Assembly (NCBI GenBank): GCA_036986135.1
Contig: BTQZ01000004.1
Span: 66,780 to 130,779 of the forward strand
Origin: JADFRG01 sp036986135
Lineage (GTDB): Bacteria > Chloroflexota > Anaerolineae > Anaerolineales > E44-bin32
Direction of reading: 5' to 3'
DNA: 64,000 nucleotides
Part shown: in pieces, positions 1 to 7,990 of the stretch
Layout of the letters: every line of letters starts with the position of its first letter
Numbering within the stretch: the first letter of the stretch is position 1
Position numbers and translations under genes: made by a program
The notes under the pieces: generated by a model
What the model saw: the letters and a program-made list of their open reading frames with translations, nothing else
The model's database searches: none
Told to the model about the DNA's origin: nothing

Positions 1-377
1 TGCAAGTAAGCCAGCGCGTCGCAGGTCTCCAGGAACCAAGGTACAGCCTCACCCTCCGATATGGCTCCCTTGCTCTCGATGCGCTCGCGCAGGTCCTTCC
101 CCTCAATGAAGTCCATGACCAGATATTGCCCCTGGCCCGCGATGACAAAGTGATCCGTGACCCGCGGAAGATTCGGGTGCCGCAGGCTGGCCAGGATCCT
201 GGCTTCACGCTCGAATTGTCGAGCGTACTCTTTGGTGGTGAAAAGATTTTCTTTGACGGCTACTAATACGTTGAGGTTCTTGTCCCTGGCCATGTACACC
301 GCGCCCATGCCTCCCTGGCCAAGGATGCTTTCAATGTGGTACCGATCGTGAAGGGTCTCTCCGGCTTTTAGCGGCAT
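1..377 (-). CDS. Serine/threonine protein kinase, N-terminal part
   Basis: The first 125 codons of a Hanks-type Ser/Thr kinase; the rest lies beyond the left edge. The reading frame opens at an ATG on the minus strand at 377 and shows the glycine-rich ATP loop GQGGMGAVY (about residues 20-28), the VAVKEN strand with the ATP-anchoring lysine, a following Glu in helix C (FEREARIL), and the hinge region YLVMDFIEGKDL. These are the N-lobe hallmarks of the family. It is probably a membrane-linked signalling kinase as in other PknB-like proteins, but the C-terminal part that would show a membrane segment is not in the window. It is divergent from the M14 gene at 551. Confidence 0.9.
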   Translation of the reverse strand, partial: MPLKAGETLHDRYHIESILGQGGMGAVYMARDKNLNVLVAVKENLFTTKEYARQFEREARILASLRHPNLPRVTDHFVIAGQGQYLVMDFIEGKDLRERIESKGAISEGEAVPWFLETCDALAYL

Positions 378-550
378 GATGAAACGGCAGTCATTTTAGC
401 AAATGGCGCACCATATTGACTACCGCCCACCAAGTCCAGCCTTATCAGGAAATATTCTAGCGGGATGCGCGATCCGCGGGCGTAGGCCCTCTGAGTGAAC
501 CGGATTCCGGCGGAGCTTGATGCGCTGCGATATACTCCTGCGCTTAGGTG

Positions 551-1465
551 ATGGGTGTGCGGAGATCTCGCCTGATGATCCTTGGTGTATTCGGCCTGTC
601 ATTCGTCGTGACAGCCTGCTCGGCGGACGTCGTGAGCGCAGACCAGCCTACCACACCCCCAACCCTTTCGCCCTCCCCCTTGCCTGAAACTTCTGCGGTC
701 GCGATCACTACGCCGATACCCAGCCTGCCTGCTGCACTGCCGCCAGACCCGAGTCCCACGACCTACGCCAGCGGACCGGAAATCATTGGCTACAGCGTAG
801 CGGGAAGACCCTTGACCGTGTATCGGTATGGAGCAGGGCCCTCGCCGCGCCTCATCGTTGCAGGCATACACGGGGGCTATGAGTGGAACACGATCGCGCT
901 GGCACACCAGCTCATGAGCTATCTGCTTGTCCATCCGGACATCGTCCCGCCTGACGTCAGCCTCTACGTGCTTCCCGCCCTCAATCCCGATGGCCATGCC
1001 CGCTCACTCAGCTATGCCGGTCGGGCCAACGAGAATGGTGTGGACCTAAATAGGAATTGGCCTTCGCGCTGGCAGGCGGACTGGCCAAAGACCGGCTGCT
1101 GGAATTACCTCCCCATACATGGCGGGACCGCCCCCTCATCCGAACCGGAGGTGGCGGCTTTGATGGATCTCATCCTCGACAAGGGAATAGAAGCGATCCT
1201 CAGCTACCACAGCGCGGCGCTCGGGATCTTCCCCGGCGGACATCCTCCCCTGCCAGAGTCGGTGGACCTTGCCAATGCGGTGGCCGAGGTCGCTCCATAC
1301 CCTTATCCGCCCATCAACGCGGGCTGTCTCTACACCGGACAATTCGCGGACTGGGCCGCAGAAGCGGGGATACCCGCGCTAGATGTCGAACTTACCAATC
1401 ACAGGGACACCGACCTGGAGATCAACTTGCGGGTGCTGGAGACCTTCCTGAACTGGAAACCTTAA
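551..1465 (+). CDS. M14-family zinc carboxypeptidase, lipoprotein
   Basis: A 304-residue exported peptidase. A hydrophobic signal peptide ends in a lipobox with C23, followed by a Pro/Ser/Thr-rich linker to about residue 72. The catalytic domain shows the M14 zinc ligands H107 and E111 (HGGYE) and H220 (SYHSA), the NPDG and NRNW substrate-pocket motifs (145-148, 167-170), and a likely general base E280 in DVELTNH. It should release C-terminal residues from peptides or act on cell-wall peptides (DL-type gamma-D-Glu-meso-Dap enzymes share this fold); substrate cannot be told from sequence. A GTG immediately before the chosen ATG is an alternative start. Confidence 0.88.
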   Translation: MGVRRSRLMILGVFGLSFVVTACSADVVSADQPTTPPTLSPSPLPETSAVAITTPIPSLPAALPPDPSPTTYASGPEIIGYSVAGRPLTVYRYGAGPSPRLIVAGIHGGYEWNTIALAHQLMSYLLVHPDIVPPDVSLYVLPALNPDGHARSLSYAGRANENGVDLNRNWPSRWQADWPKTGCWNYLPIHGGTAPSSEPEVAALMDLILDKGIEAILSYHSAALGIFPGGHPPLPESVDLANAVAEVAPYPYPPINAGCLYTGQFADWAAEAGIPALDVELTNHRDTDLEINLRVLETFLNWKP

Positions 1466-1506
1466 GGGGCGCAGGCGGGCAGGGAAGCGCGGGTGCTGGG
1501 GAACTT

Positions 1507-2062
1507 CTACCCCTCCCGTACAAAGCCAGACTGAGTGGGTTTGAAATCGGGGAAGATCTGGTCGATGGATTCGTTGTTGAGGCGCGTCCTGCAGACTTCC
1601 GCTAGAACATCGCGATAGTCTGTGGTCACGGCCAGATCGCCCGGTCCGAAAAGCTGATCTCGCTCCAACCCAGGCCACCTGCCATGGATGGTATCCCCAC
1701 CACATTGCCGCCCATCAACAGCATGAGACCGCCGTGGCCATGATCGGTGCCCAGACTAGCGTTCTCTTTCACCCGTCGCCCGAATTCAGTCATGACGACG
1801 ACGCTGAGTTTGGAGTGGTAATCCGCCAGGTCTTCGTGAAGCGCAGCCAGCCCTGCCGGGAGATCTGCTCCCGCTCTTCGATGGTGGGTCCGTATGTAAG
1901 TCGGCTGAGTACCCGATTGTCGAAGGCCGATATCGGACCCCACCCAGTAATCGAACGCGGAACTCCCGAGAGTTCCCGGTATAGTGGGGAGCAAGCGGAG
2001 AGGGCGGCCCCTCCGGCCACTAGGCCGGCTAGGCGAAGGAATTCGCGACGCTCGATCGCCAT
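1507..2062 (-). pseudogene. Fused remnant of a DUF1800 gene and a DUF1501 gene
   Basis: The first ~75 codons from the ATG at 2062 encode a DUF1800 N-terminus: a twin-Arg-like leader (RREFLRLAG), a lipobox-like SAC, then FDNRVLSRLTYGPT. Near 1850 the sequence switches, in another frame, to the C-terminal part of a DUF1501 protein (LSVVVMTEFGRRVKENAS, TDHGHGGLMLLMGG). Near 1690 it shifts frame again into FGPGDLAVTTDYRDVLAEV, ending at a TAG at 1507. DUF1800 and DUF1501 genes are usually adjacent partners, so the simplest reading is one large internal deletion joining the two genes, plus at least one frameshift. Not expected to be functional. Confidence 0.75.
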
Positions 2063-2065
2063 GCC

Positions 2066-2605
2066 TCAGACTTGGCCGAGCGCGGGCTGGTCTTGCGCGG
2101 CCGCACCGTCTCGGGCGGCCTGGTCCTGCGTCATCCGACCCAACGCGGTAAATGCCGCCGCACCGAGCGAGCAAAGAGCGATGAGTGGAATGGCAAGGAA
2201 CCAGCCGATCACGGGGAAGGCGGCCGCCAGTTCCAGCGCAACCGCTCCTCGCAGGAAGCCGGCCGCTTCAGAGGTGCTTTCCTTCGATCGGGGCAGCAGT
2301 CGCCTTCCCATCATTGCAGCCATGCCGCTGGTCCCCAGGCTGGCAAGCGCCAACGCGCCTACGATCAGGACCGCTCCAAGGAAGTTAGCGGGACCCAGCG
2401 CAATCGAGAACAGGATTGCGGCGGTGAATCCGATCGGAAGTGCGAGCGCCGATCCGAGAGCCAGGCAGCGCCAGGGCGTGCCCTCGATGCGCGAGCTGGC
2501 CTTCCCGACGAATCCGGGAAAAATCAACCACCAGGCGATCAACATGCCAGGGAAGATGATCCCTATAGCGAGCAGCGTTCCAAAGACCGCATTGACGTCG
2601 GCCAT
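2066..2605 (-). CDS. Multipass membrane protein, function unknown
   Basis: A 179-residue protein with about four hydrophobic segments (roughly residues 5-30, 45-70, 75-95 and 122-155) and a charged loop MGRRLLPRSKESTSEAAG before the last one. It resembles the neighbour at 2745-3212 in the C-terminal half (LLP-x-S loop, then VIGWFLAIP versus FVGWFLLFP), so the two are probably tandem paralogues. It follows an anti-sigma factor gene on the same strand and is likely part of its operon. I do not recognise a family and assign no function; a role in the envelope stress response is only an inference from position. Confidence 0.65.
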   Translation of the reverse strand: MADVNAVFGTLLAIGIIFPGMLIAWWLIFPGFVGKASSRIEGTPWRCLALGSALALPIGFTAAILFSIALGPANFLGAVLIVGALALASLGTSGMAAMMGRRLLPRSKESTSEAAGFLRGAVALELAAAFPVIGWFLAIPLIALCSLGAAAFTALGRMTQDQAARDGAAAQDQPALGQV

Positions 2606-2744
2606 GATTCAGACTCCTTTCGCGGAATACGCGACTCGCATTCCGTCACGGTGTAATACAGGGGAATGGGATGGAATGTTGCAGTCGGTAGGATGCCGAA
2701 AATCAGATGCTGGCGCGCTCTTTGGAGTGCTGCTCGGCTGTGGG

Positions 2745-3212
2745 TTAGCTCGGGGGTCTTGTGAGCAGGCTGAGGATGAAAGCCCCTAGTCCGCGGAACG
2801 AGAGGTAGGGAAAGAGCAGGAACCAGCCGACGAAGGGGGTGAGGCTGGCCACGACCATGATGGCCGCGCCCCAGGCCGCCTGTCGGATCCCACTCGACTC
2901 CGGAAGAAGGCGCTCGCCGATCAAGGGCGCCATGCCGGCCAGCCCGAAGGCCAGACCACCCACTAGAACGGCGAAAATCAGGAGTGCAAGCAGCTGCAAG
3001 AACTCGCCGCCATTGCTCAACGCAGCCACGATCACGGAGAGGAAAAGGACGTTGATCAGGCCAAGGAGAAACGACCGGCCCGGCATGGTAGAACCGGTCG
3101 ACTTTACATCAGTAATTTGCCGGGGAAAGAGGACCCCCATTGCGACAAATAACGCAACCAGCGTCAAGGTCACCAGGGGAGCTAAGATTAGAAGCGTTAG
3201 AGCCTCGGGCAT
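2745..3212 (-). CDS. Multipass membrane protein, function unknown
   Basis: A 155-residue protein with about four membrane segments. The ATG at 3212 was chosen because GGAGGG lies just upstream and because it begins 2 nt after the anti-sigma factor stop, indicating tight translational coupling. The C-terminal half (LLPESSGIRQAAWG, then TPFVGWFLLFPYLSFRGLGAF) is similar to that of the gene at 2066-2605. Both probably sit in the membrane and may act with the anti-sigma factor, but the sequence does not show how. Confidence 0.7.
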   Translation of the reverse strand: MPEALTLLILAPLVTLTLVALFVAMGVLFPRQITDVKSTGSTMPGRSFLLGLINVLFLSVIVAALSNGGEFLQLLALLIFAVLVGGLAFGLAGMAPLIGERLLPESSGIRQAAWGAAIMVVASLTPFVGWFLLFPYLSFRGLGAFILSLLTRPPS

Positions 3213-3214
3213 TG

Positions 3215-3772
3215 TTATCCCTCCCGCCTTACGCGGCGTAGGACCAGCCCGTTCCCCAGCAGCCAGAGCGCGAGCGCGGCGGCAGCCACGGCCCACAATA
3301 TCGAGGGGGATACGAGCACGGTTCCGATCAAGTCTCCAAACCCGGCAACGTCAAGTTGTGGCGAATCGGGCACTTGGTTTAGAAAATCATTGAGAGTAGT
3401 CGAGATGGCTGCCGCGGCGAGCTCCAATTGCCCTATCAATCGTTCTGCGGCACCAGCCAGCCGAGACTGAAGCTCCCCACCACCGAGCCACAGTACCAAT
3501 CCGGCGGTGAGAGCTGCGGCCGCCAGCAATTCACCAAACGCCAGCGAGGGGATGCGCGGCCGCACGGCAGCCAAGACCCCGGGGGCCAGATCGGTAGCGA
3601 GCGGTTCGGACGGCAGGCTTTCAATGGATAGGAAGAGGCTGCGCAATCTCGTCAGCTCGGCTGCACAGTCGGGGCAGACTTGAAGGTGGGCTTCGAGGTC
3701 GCGCACTTCCGGCTGAGCTAGTTCGCCATCCAGGTAGGCCTGGAGAGTTTCGTCGATCGAGTGCTCACTCAT
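3215..3772 (-). CDS. Anti-sigma factor with zinc-finger (ZAS) domain
   Basis: A 185-residue single- or double-pass membrane protein. The cytoplasmic N-terminus carries the H-x3-C-x2-C zinc motif of ZAS anti-sigma factors (H29, C33, C36 in EAHLQVCPDC). Hydrophobic segments lie at about 76-98 and 158-178. Its start overlaps the end of the ECF sigma gene by 8 nt, the usual arrangement of a sigma factor with its cognate anti-sigma factor. It should hold the sigma factor at the membrane until an envelope or redox signal releases it; zinc-finger forms often respond to thiol oxidation, which would suit the metal-rich context but is not proven. Confidence 0.88.
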   Translation of the reverse strand: MSEHSIDETLQAYLDGELAQPEVRDLEAHLQVCPDCAAELTRLRSLFLSIESLPSEPLATDLAPGVLAAVRPRIPSLAFGELLAAAALTAGLVLWLGGGELQSRLAGAAERLIGQLELAAAAISTTLNDFLNQVPDSPQLDVAGFGDLIGTVLVSPSILWAVAAAALALWLLGNGLVLRRVRREG

Positions 3773-4313
3773 TGACGGAAAGCAGCGCTGCCAGCTTCCT
3801 TCGAGCTCTGTACAGGTGACTCTTCACGTCGCTTATTGGTAGCTCAAGCGTCTCGGCGATTTCAGAATAGCTCATTTCTTGATAGTGCCGCAACTCGATC
3901 ACTGCTCGGTAGTGCGGCGGCAGCTCAAGGATCGCATTGCGCACTTCCTCTGCGGCTTGCGCACCCTGCAGATAGGTCTCCGGCTCCTCCCGAGGGGCTG
4001 CCGGAGATTGGTCTCGCTCTTCATCAAATTCGAAGCTCTCGGGCTTCTGTCCTTGTATATGGTTTAGGCAGGCGTTGGTCGCCACCCGACGGATCCACGG
4101 ACCGAAAGGTCGCTCGACATCGAAGGTCTCCAATCGGTCATAGGCACGTATGAAGGTTTCCTGCGCCAGGTCCTCAGCTTCCATTCGCTCGCCGAGCATT
4201 CGATAGCAGACGTTGAAGACCGACCGTTGATACCGTGCTACGATCTCCCCGAATGCTTCCACCTCGCCGCGCCGCGTGCGAAGCACCAGGTCACGGTCGG
4301 TGGGCTCGACCAT
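3765..4313 (-). CDS. ECF (RpoE-type) RNA polymerase sigma factor
   Basis: A 182-residue group IV sigma factor. Region 2 spans about residues 25-95 (YRMLGERMEAEDLAQETFIRAY, then the -10-recognition helix PFGPWIRRVATNACLNHI), followed by an acidic linker, and region 4 at about 130-178 with the helix-turn-helix SYSEIAETLELPISDVKSHL. It is the first gene of a minus-strand operon with its anti-sigma factor and two membrane proteins. The target regulon cannot be read from the window. Confidence 0.93.
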   Translation of the reverse strand: MVEPTDRDLVLRTRRGEVEAFGEIVARYQRSVFNVCYRMLGERMEAEDLAQETFIRAYDRLETFDVERPFGPWIRRVATNACLNHIQGQKPESFEFDEERDQSPAAPREEPETYLQGAQAAEEVRNAILELPPHYRAVIELRHYQEMSYSEIAETLELPISDVKSHLYRARRKLAALLSVNE

Positions 4314-4426
4314 GCCCCATAGGGTACTACAGTGCCCACCGTCCGAAGTCGCGCTACGGCGAGATTTTTTTGCCCAGGTTAATCATAGAATTAGGCTCAT
4401 GCAGAACGGGTTAAGAACAATGTCAA

Positions 4427-4455
4427 TTGACGATTGAGCCTTTGATTGGTACATT
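4427..4455 (+). promoter_or_regulatory. Probable sigma-70-type promoter of the FTR1 gene
   Basis: TTGACG (4427-4432) and TACATT (4450-4455) are separated by 17 nt and lie about 50 nt before the FTR1 start, in an AT-rich stretch. No iron-box-like palindrome stands out beside it. Confidence 0.5.
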
Positions 4456-4501
4456 TTTCACTAACAAATCCTGTTTTATTAGCGGAGGAGTCACCTCGTA
4501 A

Positions 4502-5356
4502 ATGATAGCAGCAGCCTTAATTGGCTTGCGTGAGGGCCTGGAAGCCGCCCTGATTGTCGGAATCGTGCTGGGGTACCTGCGCAAGATAGGTTACTTGGAG
4601 GGACGGAGGTCCGTCTGGTTGGGGGTATTTGCAGCGGTTTTGGCCAGCCTGGGGCTGGGCTTCATCATCCAATTGCTGGGGCTGGGATTGGAAGGTCGGG
4701 CTGAGGTGATCTTTGAAGGCACCACCATGTTCTTGGCCGTCGGCGTACTGACCTGGATGATTTTCTGGATGCGTAACCAAGCGCGCCTCGTCAAGACCTC
4801 CCTCGAGCGGAATGTTCAAGACGCAGTCAAGACTGGAACAAAATGGGGGGTCATACTCGTCGCCTTCATTGCGGTGTTCCGCGAAGGGGTCGAGACAGTG
4901 CTCTTTCTGTCTGCGGCCGCATTTGCGTCTGATGGCCAAGGGACACTGATCGGCGCCATTCTGGGACTTGCGACGGCGATCTTGATTGGAGCCCTGATCT
5001 ATGCTTCAACCCCTCAGCTGAGCATCCGTCTCTTCTTCAACATCACCAGCGTGCTGTTGCTGCTATTTGCTGCCGGATTGCTGGCGCATGGGATCCAAGA
5101 GTTTCAGGGGGCGGGGCTCATTCCAACCGTCAACGCACATGTTTGGGACACCAACAATGTCTTGGACGAAAACTCCTCCCTGGGCCAGATGCTTTCAGCG
5201 GTATTTGGCTATAACGGCAACCCCTCCTTAGAGGAGGTGGTTGCGTACTTCGGTTACTGGATCGCCGTACTGTTGGGTCTGCGCTTGTGGATGGATAGGC
5301 GTTTCGCGTCGAAGCTAGAGCAGGCCTCAGCTGTAACTTCCGAGCTCAAACAATAA
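4502..5356 (+). CDS. FTR1-family high-affinity iron permease
   Basis: A 284-residue integral membrane protein with about seven hydrophobic segments. It has the two diagnostic REGxE iron-binding motifs, REGLE at residues 10-14 and REGVE at 127-131. It should move ferric iron, normally handed over after oxidation of ferrous iron by a partner oxidase (EfeO/EfeB in bacteria, a multicopper oxidase in fungi). No such partner is next to it, so it may work alone or with a remote partner. GGAGGAG about 13 nt before the ATG is the likely ribosome binding site, at a longer than usual distance. Confidence 0.92.
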   Translation: MIAAALIGLREGLEAALIVGIVLGYLRKIGYLEGRRSVWLGVFAAVLASLGLGFIIQLLGLGLEGRAEVIFEGTTMFLAVGVLTWMIFWMRNQARLVKTSLERNVQDAVKTGTKWGVILVAFIAVFREGVETVLFLSAAAFASDGQGTLIGAILGLATAILIGALIYASTPQLSIRLFFNITSVLLLLFAAGLLAHGIQEFQGAGLIPTVNAHVWDTNNVLDENSSLGQMLSAVFGYNGNPSLEEVVAYFGYWIAVLLGLRLWMDRRFASKLEQASAVTSELKQ

Positions 5357-5360
5357 AGCT

Positions 5361-5510
5361 GGGGCTGTCTCAAAAGACAGCTTCATTCCTTATTGGTGGG
5401 GAAAGCACTCCTTCATGACCCAGGAATCGCGGCCCCCATGGCACTAAGGTGCCGCCTTATCGCGAATAAATTGGGGGCTGTCCCTCAGATTTTGCCTCTT
5501 GGGACAGCCC
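5361..5510. repeat. Possible MITE or IS remnant with imperfect terminal inverted repeats
   Basis: The left end reads GGGGCTGTCTCAAAAGAC (5361-5378) and the right end, reversed, reads GGGCTGTCCCAAGAGGC, an imperfect inverted repeat about 150 nt apart. The ends resemble those of IS1182-like elements from memory. The 100 nt between them show no coding content. No convincing target-site duplication is visible, so this may instead be two independent hairpins. Confidence 0.35.
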
Positions 5511-5515
5511 TTTTT
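5475..5515 (+). terminator. Rho-independent terminator after the FTR1 gene
   Basis: A perfect 10-bp stem GGGCTGTCCC/GGGACAGCCC (5475-5484 with 5501-5510) with a 16-nt loop is followed by TTTTT. It sits between the convergent FTR1 and DUF3105 genes. A smaller hairpin (5364-5370 with 5375-5381) lies closer to the FTR1 stop. Confidence 0.7.
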
Positions 5516-5554
5516 GTATTTTCGCTGCACAGCGGTACTTCTCGGGGTGATCCT

Positions 5555-6166
5555 CTAGGGCGCGTTCGGCTCCGGAGCCTGATTGCGGAAGTTTCTCACG
5601 TATTGCTCGGCGAGATCTGCATCGAATTCATCGAAGCGCAGCATCCGGCCCCACGAGGTCATCACAACCGGTTCCTCAATAGAGGGCCACGGGAAGGCGA
5701 TCACTTTGAAGTTCCCAACCCGGCTCATGACCTGCTTGATCCCATCTTTCAAGTCATCGCACTCAGACTCATTGAGAGCGTCGCAGTTGTACCAGAAGAT
5801 CACGTATCCATGCTCCTGGCTATGCATAAGAGGGCCAGCTGGGAATTCACCGAACGAATCCACGCTTCCTGCATCATTGAATCCCGCCACTGCTGGCGAA
5901 GAGTACATCTGGCCTGAGGTCGGAGGATCCGAATTGTACGGCCCGGGATCGGAGCCATCGGCGACATGCGCCCTACTTTCCATCTCCTCCACTGCCTGGA
6001 CCTGCGGGATCTCGACAAACTCACCGCTTTCACGCGCGCTGGCTTGGTTAACCAGCCACGCGATTCCCGCGATTGCGACAGCCGCGATCACCCCCCCAAT
6101 GATGATGCTCCGCGTACGCTCTTTACGTCTCTTTGCCTTGATTCTTTCGCGCGTGGATTTGCTCAT
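5555..6166 (-). CDS. DUF3105 family membrane-anchored protein
   Basis: A 203-residue protein with a very basic N-terminus (residues 1-20), one membrane helix (about 22-42) and an extracytoplasmic DUF3105 domain. The domain shows the typical HVADG, YNSDPPTSG and MHSQEHGYVIFWY motifs. The paired His residues suggest metal binding, but the family has no established biochemical role that I know of. The same basic-tail plus single-helix layout appears in the two selenocysteine thioredoxin-fold proteins of this window (10968 and 62161), consistent with a shared mode of membrane anchoring. Confidence 0.85.
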   Translation of the reverse strand: MSKSTRERIKAKRRKERTRSIIIGGVIAAVAIAGIAWLVNQASARESGEFVEIPQVQAVEEMESRAHVADGSDPGPYNSDPPTSGQMYSSPAVAGFNDAGSVDSFGEFPAGPLMHSQEHGYVIFWYNCDALNESECDDLKDGIKQVMSRVGNFKVIAFPWPSIEEPVVMTSWGRMLRFDEFDADLAEQYVRNFRNQAPEPNAP

Positions 6167-6393
6167 CTCACCTCCGGCAAAATCCTAGCATATCGAACGC
6201 TGCTGATGCGCGCCTCGTGGATGAGATAGCCATTAGAGATCCCTTTTCGCCGCTTTTCCGACGCGTGATCCATATCGATGATTTAGTGAAGAAAGTCAGA
6301 TTGACGAAAGCCGATGACCGTCATAAGGTTTGCAGGATAATCTGGACAGGGATTGGAACCGTGGCCGGTAATGATAGATTCCTCTCATCTTCA

Positions 6394-6696
6394 ATGAGTC
6401 GACGATTAGGCACTCTTCTCGTTCTGCTAATTGCTATCAGCTTCACGACCAACTTCGTGATCGACGCGGACTGCAGCTCATCAGGGGTTGCAGGCGGTGA
6501 CTGCGCTTTGTCCCGTGCACTTGGCCTGGAAGGCGGGGCCGCACCAGGGGCTGGCTGTGTCCATTGCGGTTTTCACTCGCCTTCCCCAGACGTAATTGAC
6601 ATCCCGGATCATCTGAATCACTGGCCGCCTCAGGATCCTGTCCTAGAAGCTGCATCTAACCTCTCTCCACCAAAGTTACCTCCCAAGCTCACCTAA
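6394..6696 (+). CDS. Small exported protein, unrecognised
   Basis: About 100 residues starting at an ATG at 6394: a hydrophobic signal-like segment (residues 7-25), then a stretch with four Cys (two in CVHC) and a proline-rich tail. The frame is open for another 59 codons upstream, but those lack coding character. There is no good ribosome binding site. It may be a real secreted peptide or a chance frame; I do not recognise it. Confidence 0.35.
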   Translation: MSRRLGTLLVLLIAISFTTNFVIDADCSSSGVAGGDCALSRALGLEGGAAPGAGCVHCGFHSPSPDVIDIPDHLNHWPPQDPVLEAASNLSPPKLPPKLT

Positions 6697-6857
6697 TAAA
6701 CCAGTTCCGCACTTCGCCTCATCCGAGGGAGACATAAAGCCGGCCTGACTGCACGGCACATGGTCTTGTCCCGGTTGCGCACGGTGACCCTCGAATTGAA
6801 GAGCTATGAGTGCCTTAATTCTGACCATCGCCAACATCCATGGACGACGGAGTGACT

Positions 6858-7277
6858 ATGACACCCATTCGAGACCACATGAGACCGCGCACCGTTCTGC
6901 TTCTGGCTGCGCTGGCGGCCCTCATCCTGCCGCTGCTGGCGGCGTGCGGGAATCCGACTCCCCGGATCGTCGTTGAACCGACGTCGCAAGACCTGGGTGA
7001 ACGGGCCCAGGAGCGGATCGAGCTGGCCTACACGGTGCGCAACGCGGGAGACGCCCTCTTGATAATCGAAAAGGTCAGCACCTCCTGCGGCTGCACCGTA
7101 GCGGAACTGGATCGTACGGAGATCCCACCCGGGGAAACAGCTCAGCTGCTCGTTTCGCTCGACCCGGTTGAGGACGACCTGTTCGGCGATGTGAAGCGCG
7201 TTATCTACCTGCGCAGCAACGACCCGGATGCTCCTGAGGTCTCCGTGGAATTCAATGTGCAGATCAACAAGCCCTGA
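6858..7277 (+). CDS. DUF1573 lipoprotein
   Basis: A 139-residue lipoprotein: a signal peptide ending in a lipobox (LLAAC), then a single Ig-like DUF1573 domain with the family signature TSCGCTVAELD and an IPPG turn. The ATG at 6858 was chosen for the GGAG 6 nt upstream; ATGs at 6840 and 6879 are alternatives. Such domains are extracytoplasmic and their role is unknown; the conserved CGC could bind metal or form a disulfide. It sits 14 nt before the Fe-S oxidoreductase genes and is probably co-transcribed with them. Confidence 0.82.
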   Translation: MTPIRDHMRPRTVLLLAALAALILPLLAACGNPTPRIVVEPTSQDLGERAQERIELAYTVRNAGDALLIIEKVSTSCGCTVAELDRTEIPPGETAQLLVSLDPVEDDLFGDVKRVIYLRSNDPDAPEVSVEFNVQINKP

Positions 7278-7291
7278 GCGGAGAGGCAACC

Positions 7292-7990
7292 ATGTTGAAA
7301 GGCTGGCTTGAGAAGCTCGCGGGGAGCAACACCCTCTATTACCCCGGCTGCGTCACCCGTTACGCGCTGCCCGAGGTGCAGGAGCGCTACGAGCACCTAC
7401 TGCGCCGCGCCGGTGTAGATTTCATCGTCCTGCCCGGAGAAGCGCTGTGCTGCGGCAGCCCGGTGAAGCGCGCCGGATACGAGTCTGATTTTGAGGAACT
7501 AAAAGCGAAGAACCTGGCGGTCTTCGCCCGCTTCAGCGTGCGTCAGGTTATCACCAATTGCCCCGGGTGCTACCACACCCTCAAAAATGACTACGAATTG
7601 GAAGCGTTCCATGTAACGCAGGTCCTGACCCAAGAAAACAGGCTCGACCTCGGGTCGGTCAACGGCGAGGCGCTCACCTACCACGATCCCTGTCATCTGG
7701 GGCGCTGGTCGGGGATCACCGAAGAACCGCGCCGGCTGCTGGCCGACGCCGGCTGGCAGGTGGCGGAATTGCCGGATAACCGGGAGAGCAGCCTGTGCTG
7801 CGGTGCAGGAGGAGGCCTAAAGTCCAACTTCCCGGAACTGGCAAACGCGATCGCAAAAGACCGCCTGGCGCAGGTGCAGAATGGGCGCCTGTGCACCGCC
7901 TGCCCGCTCTGCTATGCACACTTCAAAGAGAACGCCGGCGAGATCGAAGTGCTGGAATTCAGCCAGGCACTCCTGGAGCAGGGGGCGTGA
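7292..7990 (+). CDS. CCG-domain iron-sulfur oxidoreductase subunit (GlcF/LutA/HdrB-like)
   Basis: A 232-residue protein with two cysteine-rich CCG domains: CCGSPVKR with CPGCYHTL in the first half and CCGAGGG with CTACPLCYAHF in the second. This is the cofactor-binding unit of glycolate oxidase GlcF, LutA and heterodisulfide reductase HdrB. It ends with TGATG overlapping the start of the FAD subunit. Together with the next two genes it should pass electrons from a 2-hydroxyacid to an acceptor, or act on disulfides as HdrB does. The ferredoxin domain that GlcF carries is here a separate gene at 9159. Confidence 0.87.
   Translation: MLKGWLEKLAGSNTLYYPGCVTRYALPEVQERYEHLLRRAGVDFIVLPGEALCCGSPVKRAGYESDFEELKAKNLAVFARFSVRQVITNCPGCYHTLKNDYELEAFHVTQVLTQENRLDLGSVNGEALTYHDPCHLGRWSGITEEPRRLLADAGWQVAELPDNRESSLCCGAGGGLKSNFPELANAIAKDRLAQVQNGRLCTACPLCYAHFKENAGEIEVLEFSQALLEQGA

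Noticed and set aside
1734..2789. A 351-codon plus-strand frame
   Set aside because: It runs antisense through the DUF1800/DUF1501 remnant and the membrane protein at 2066 and has no protein-like features.
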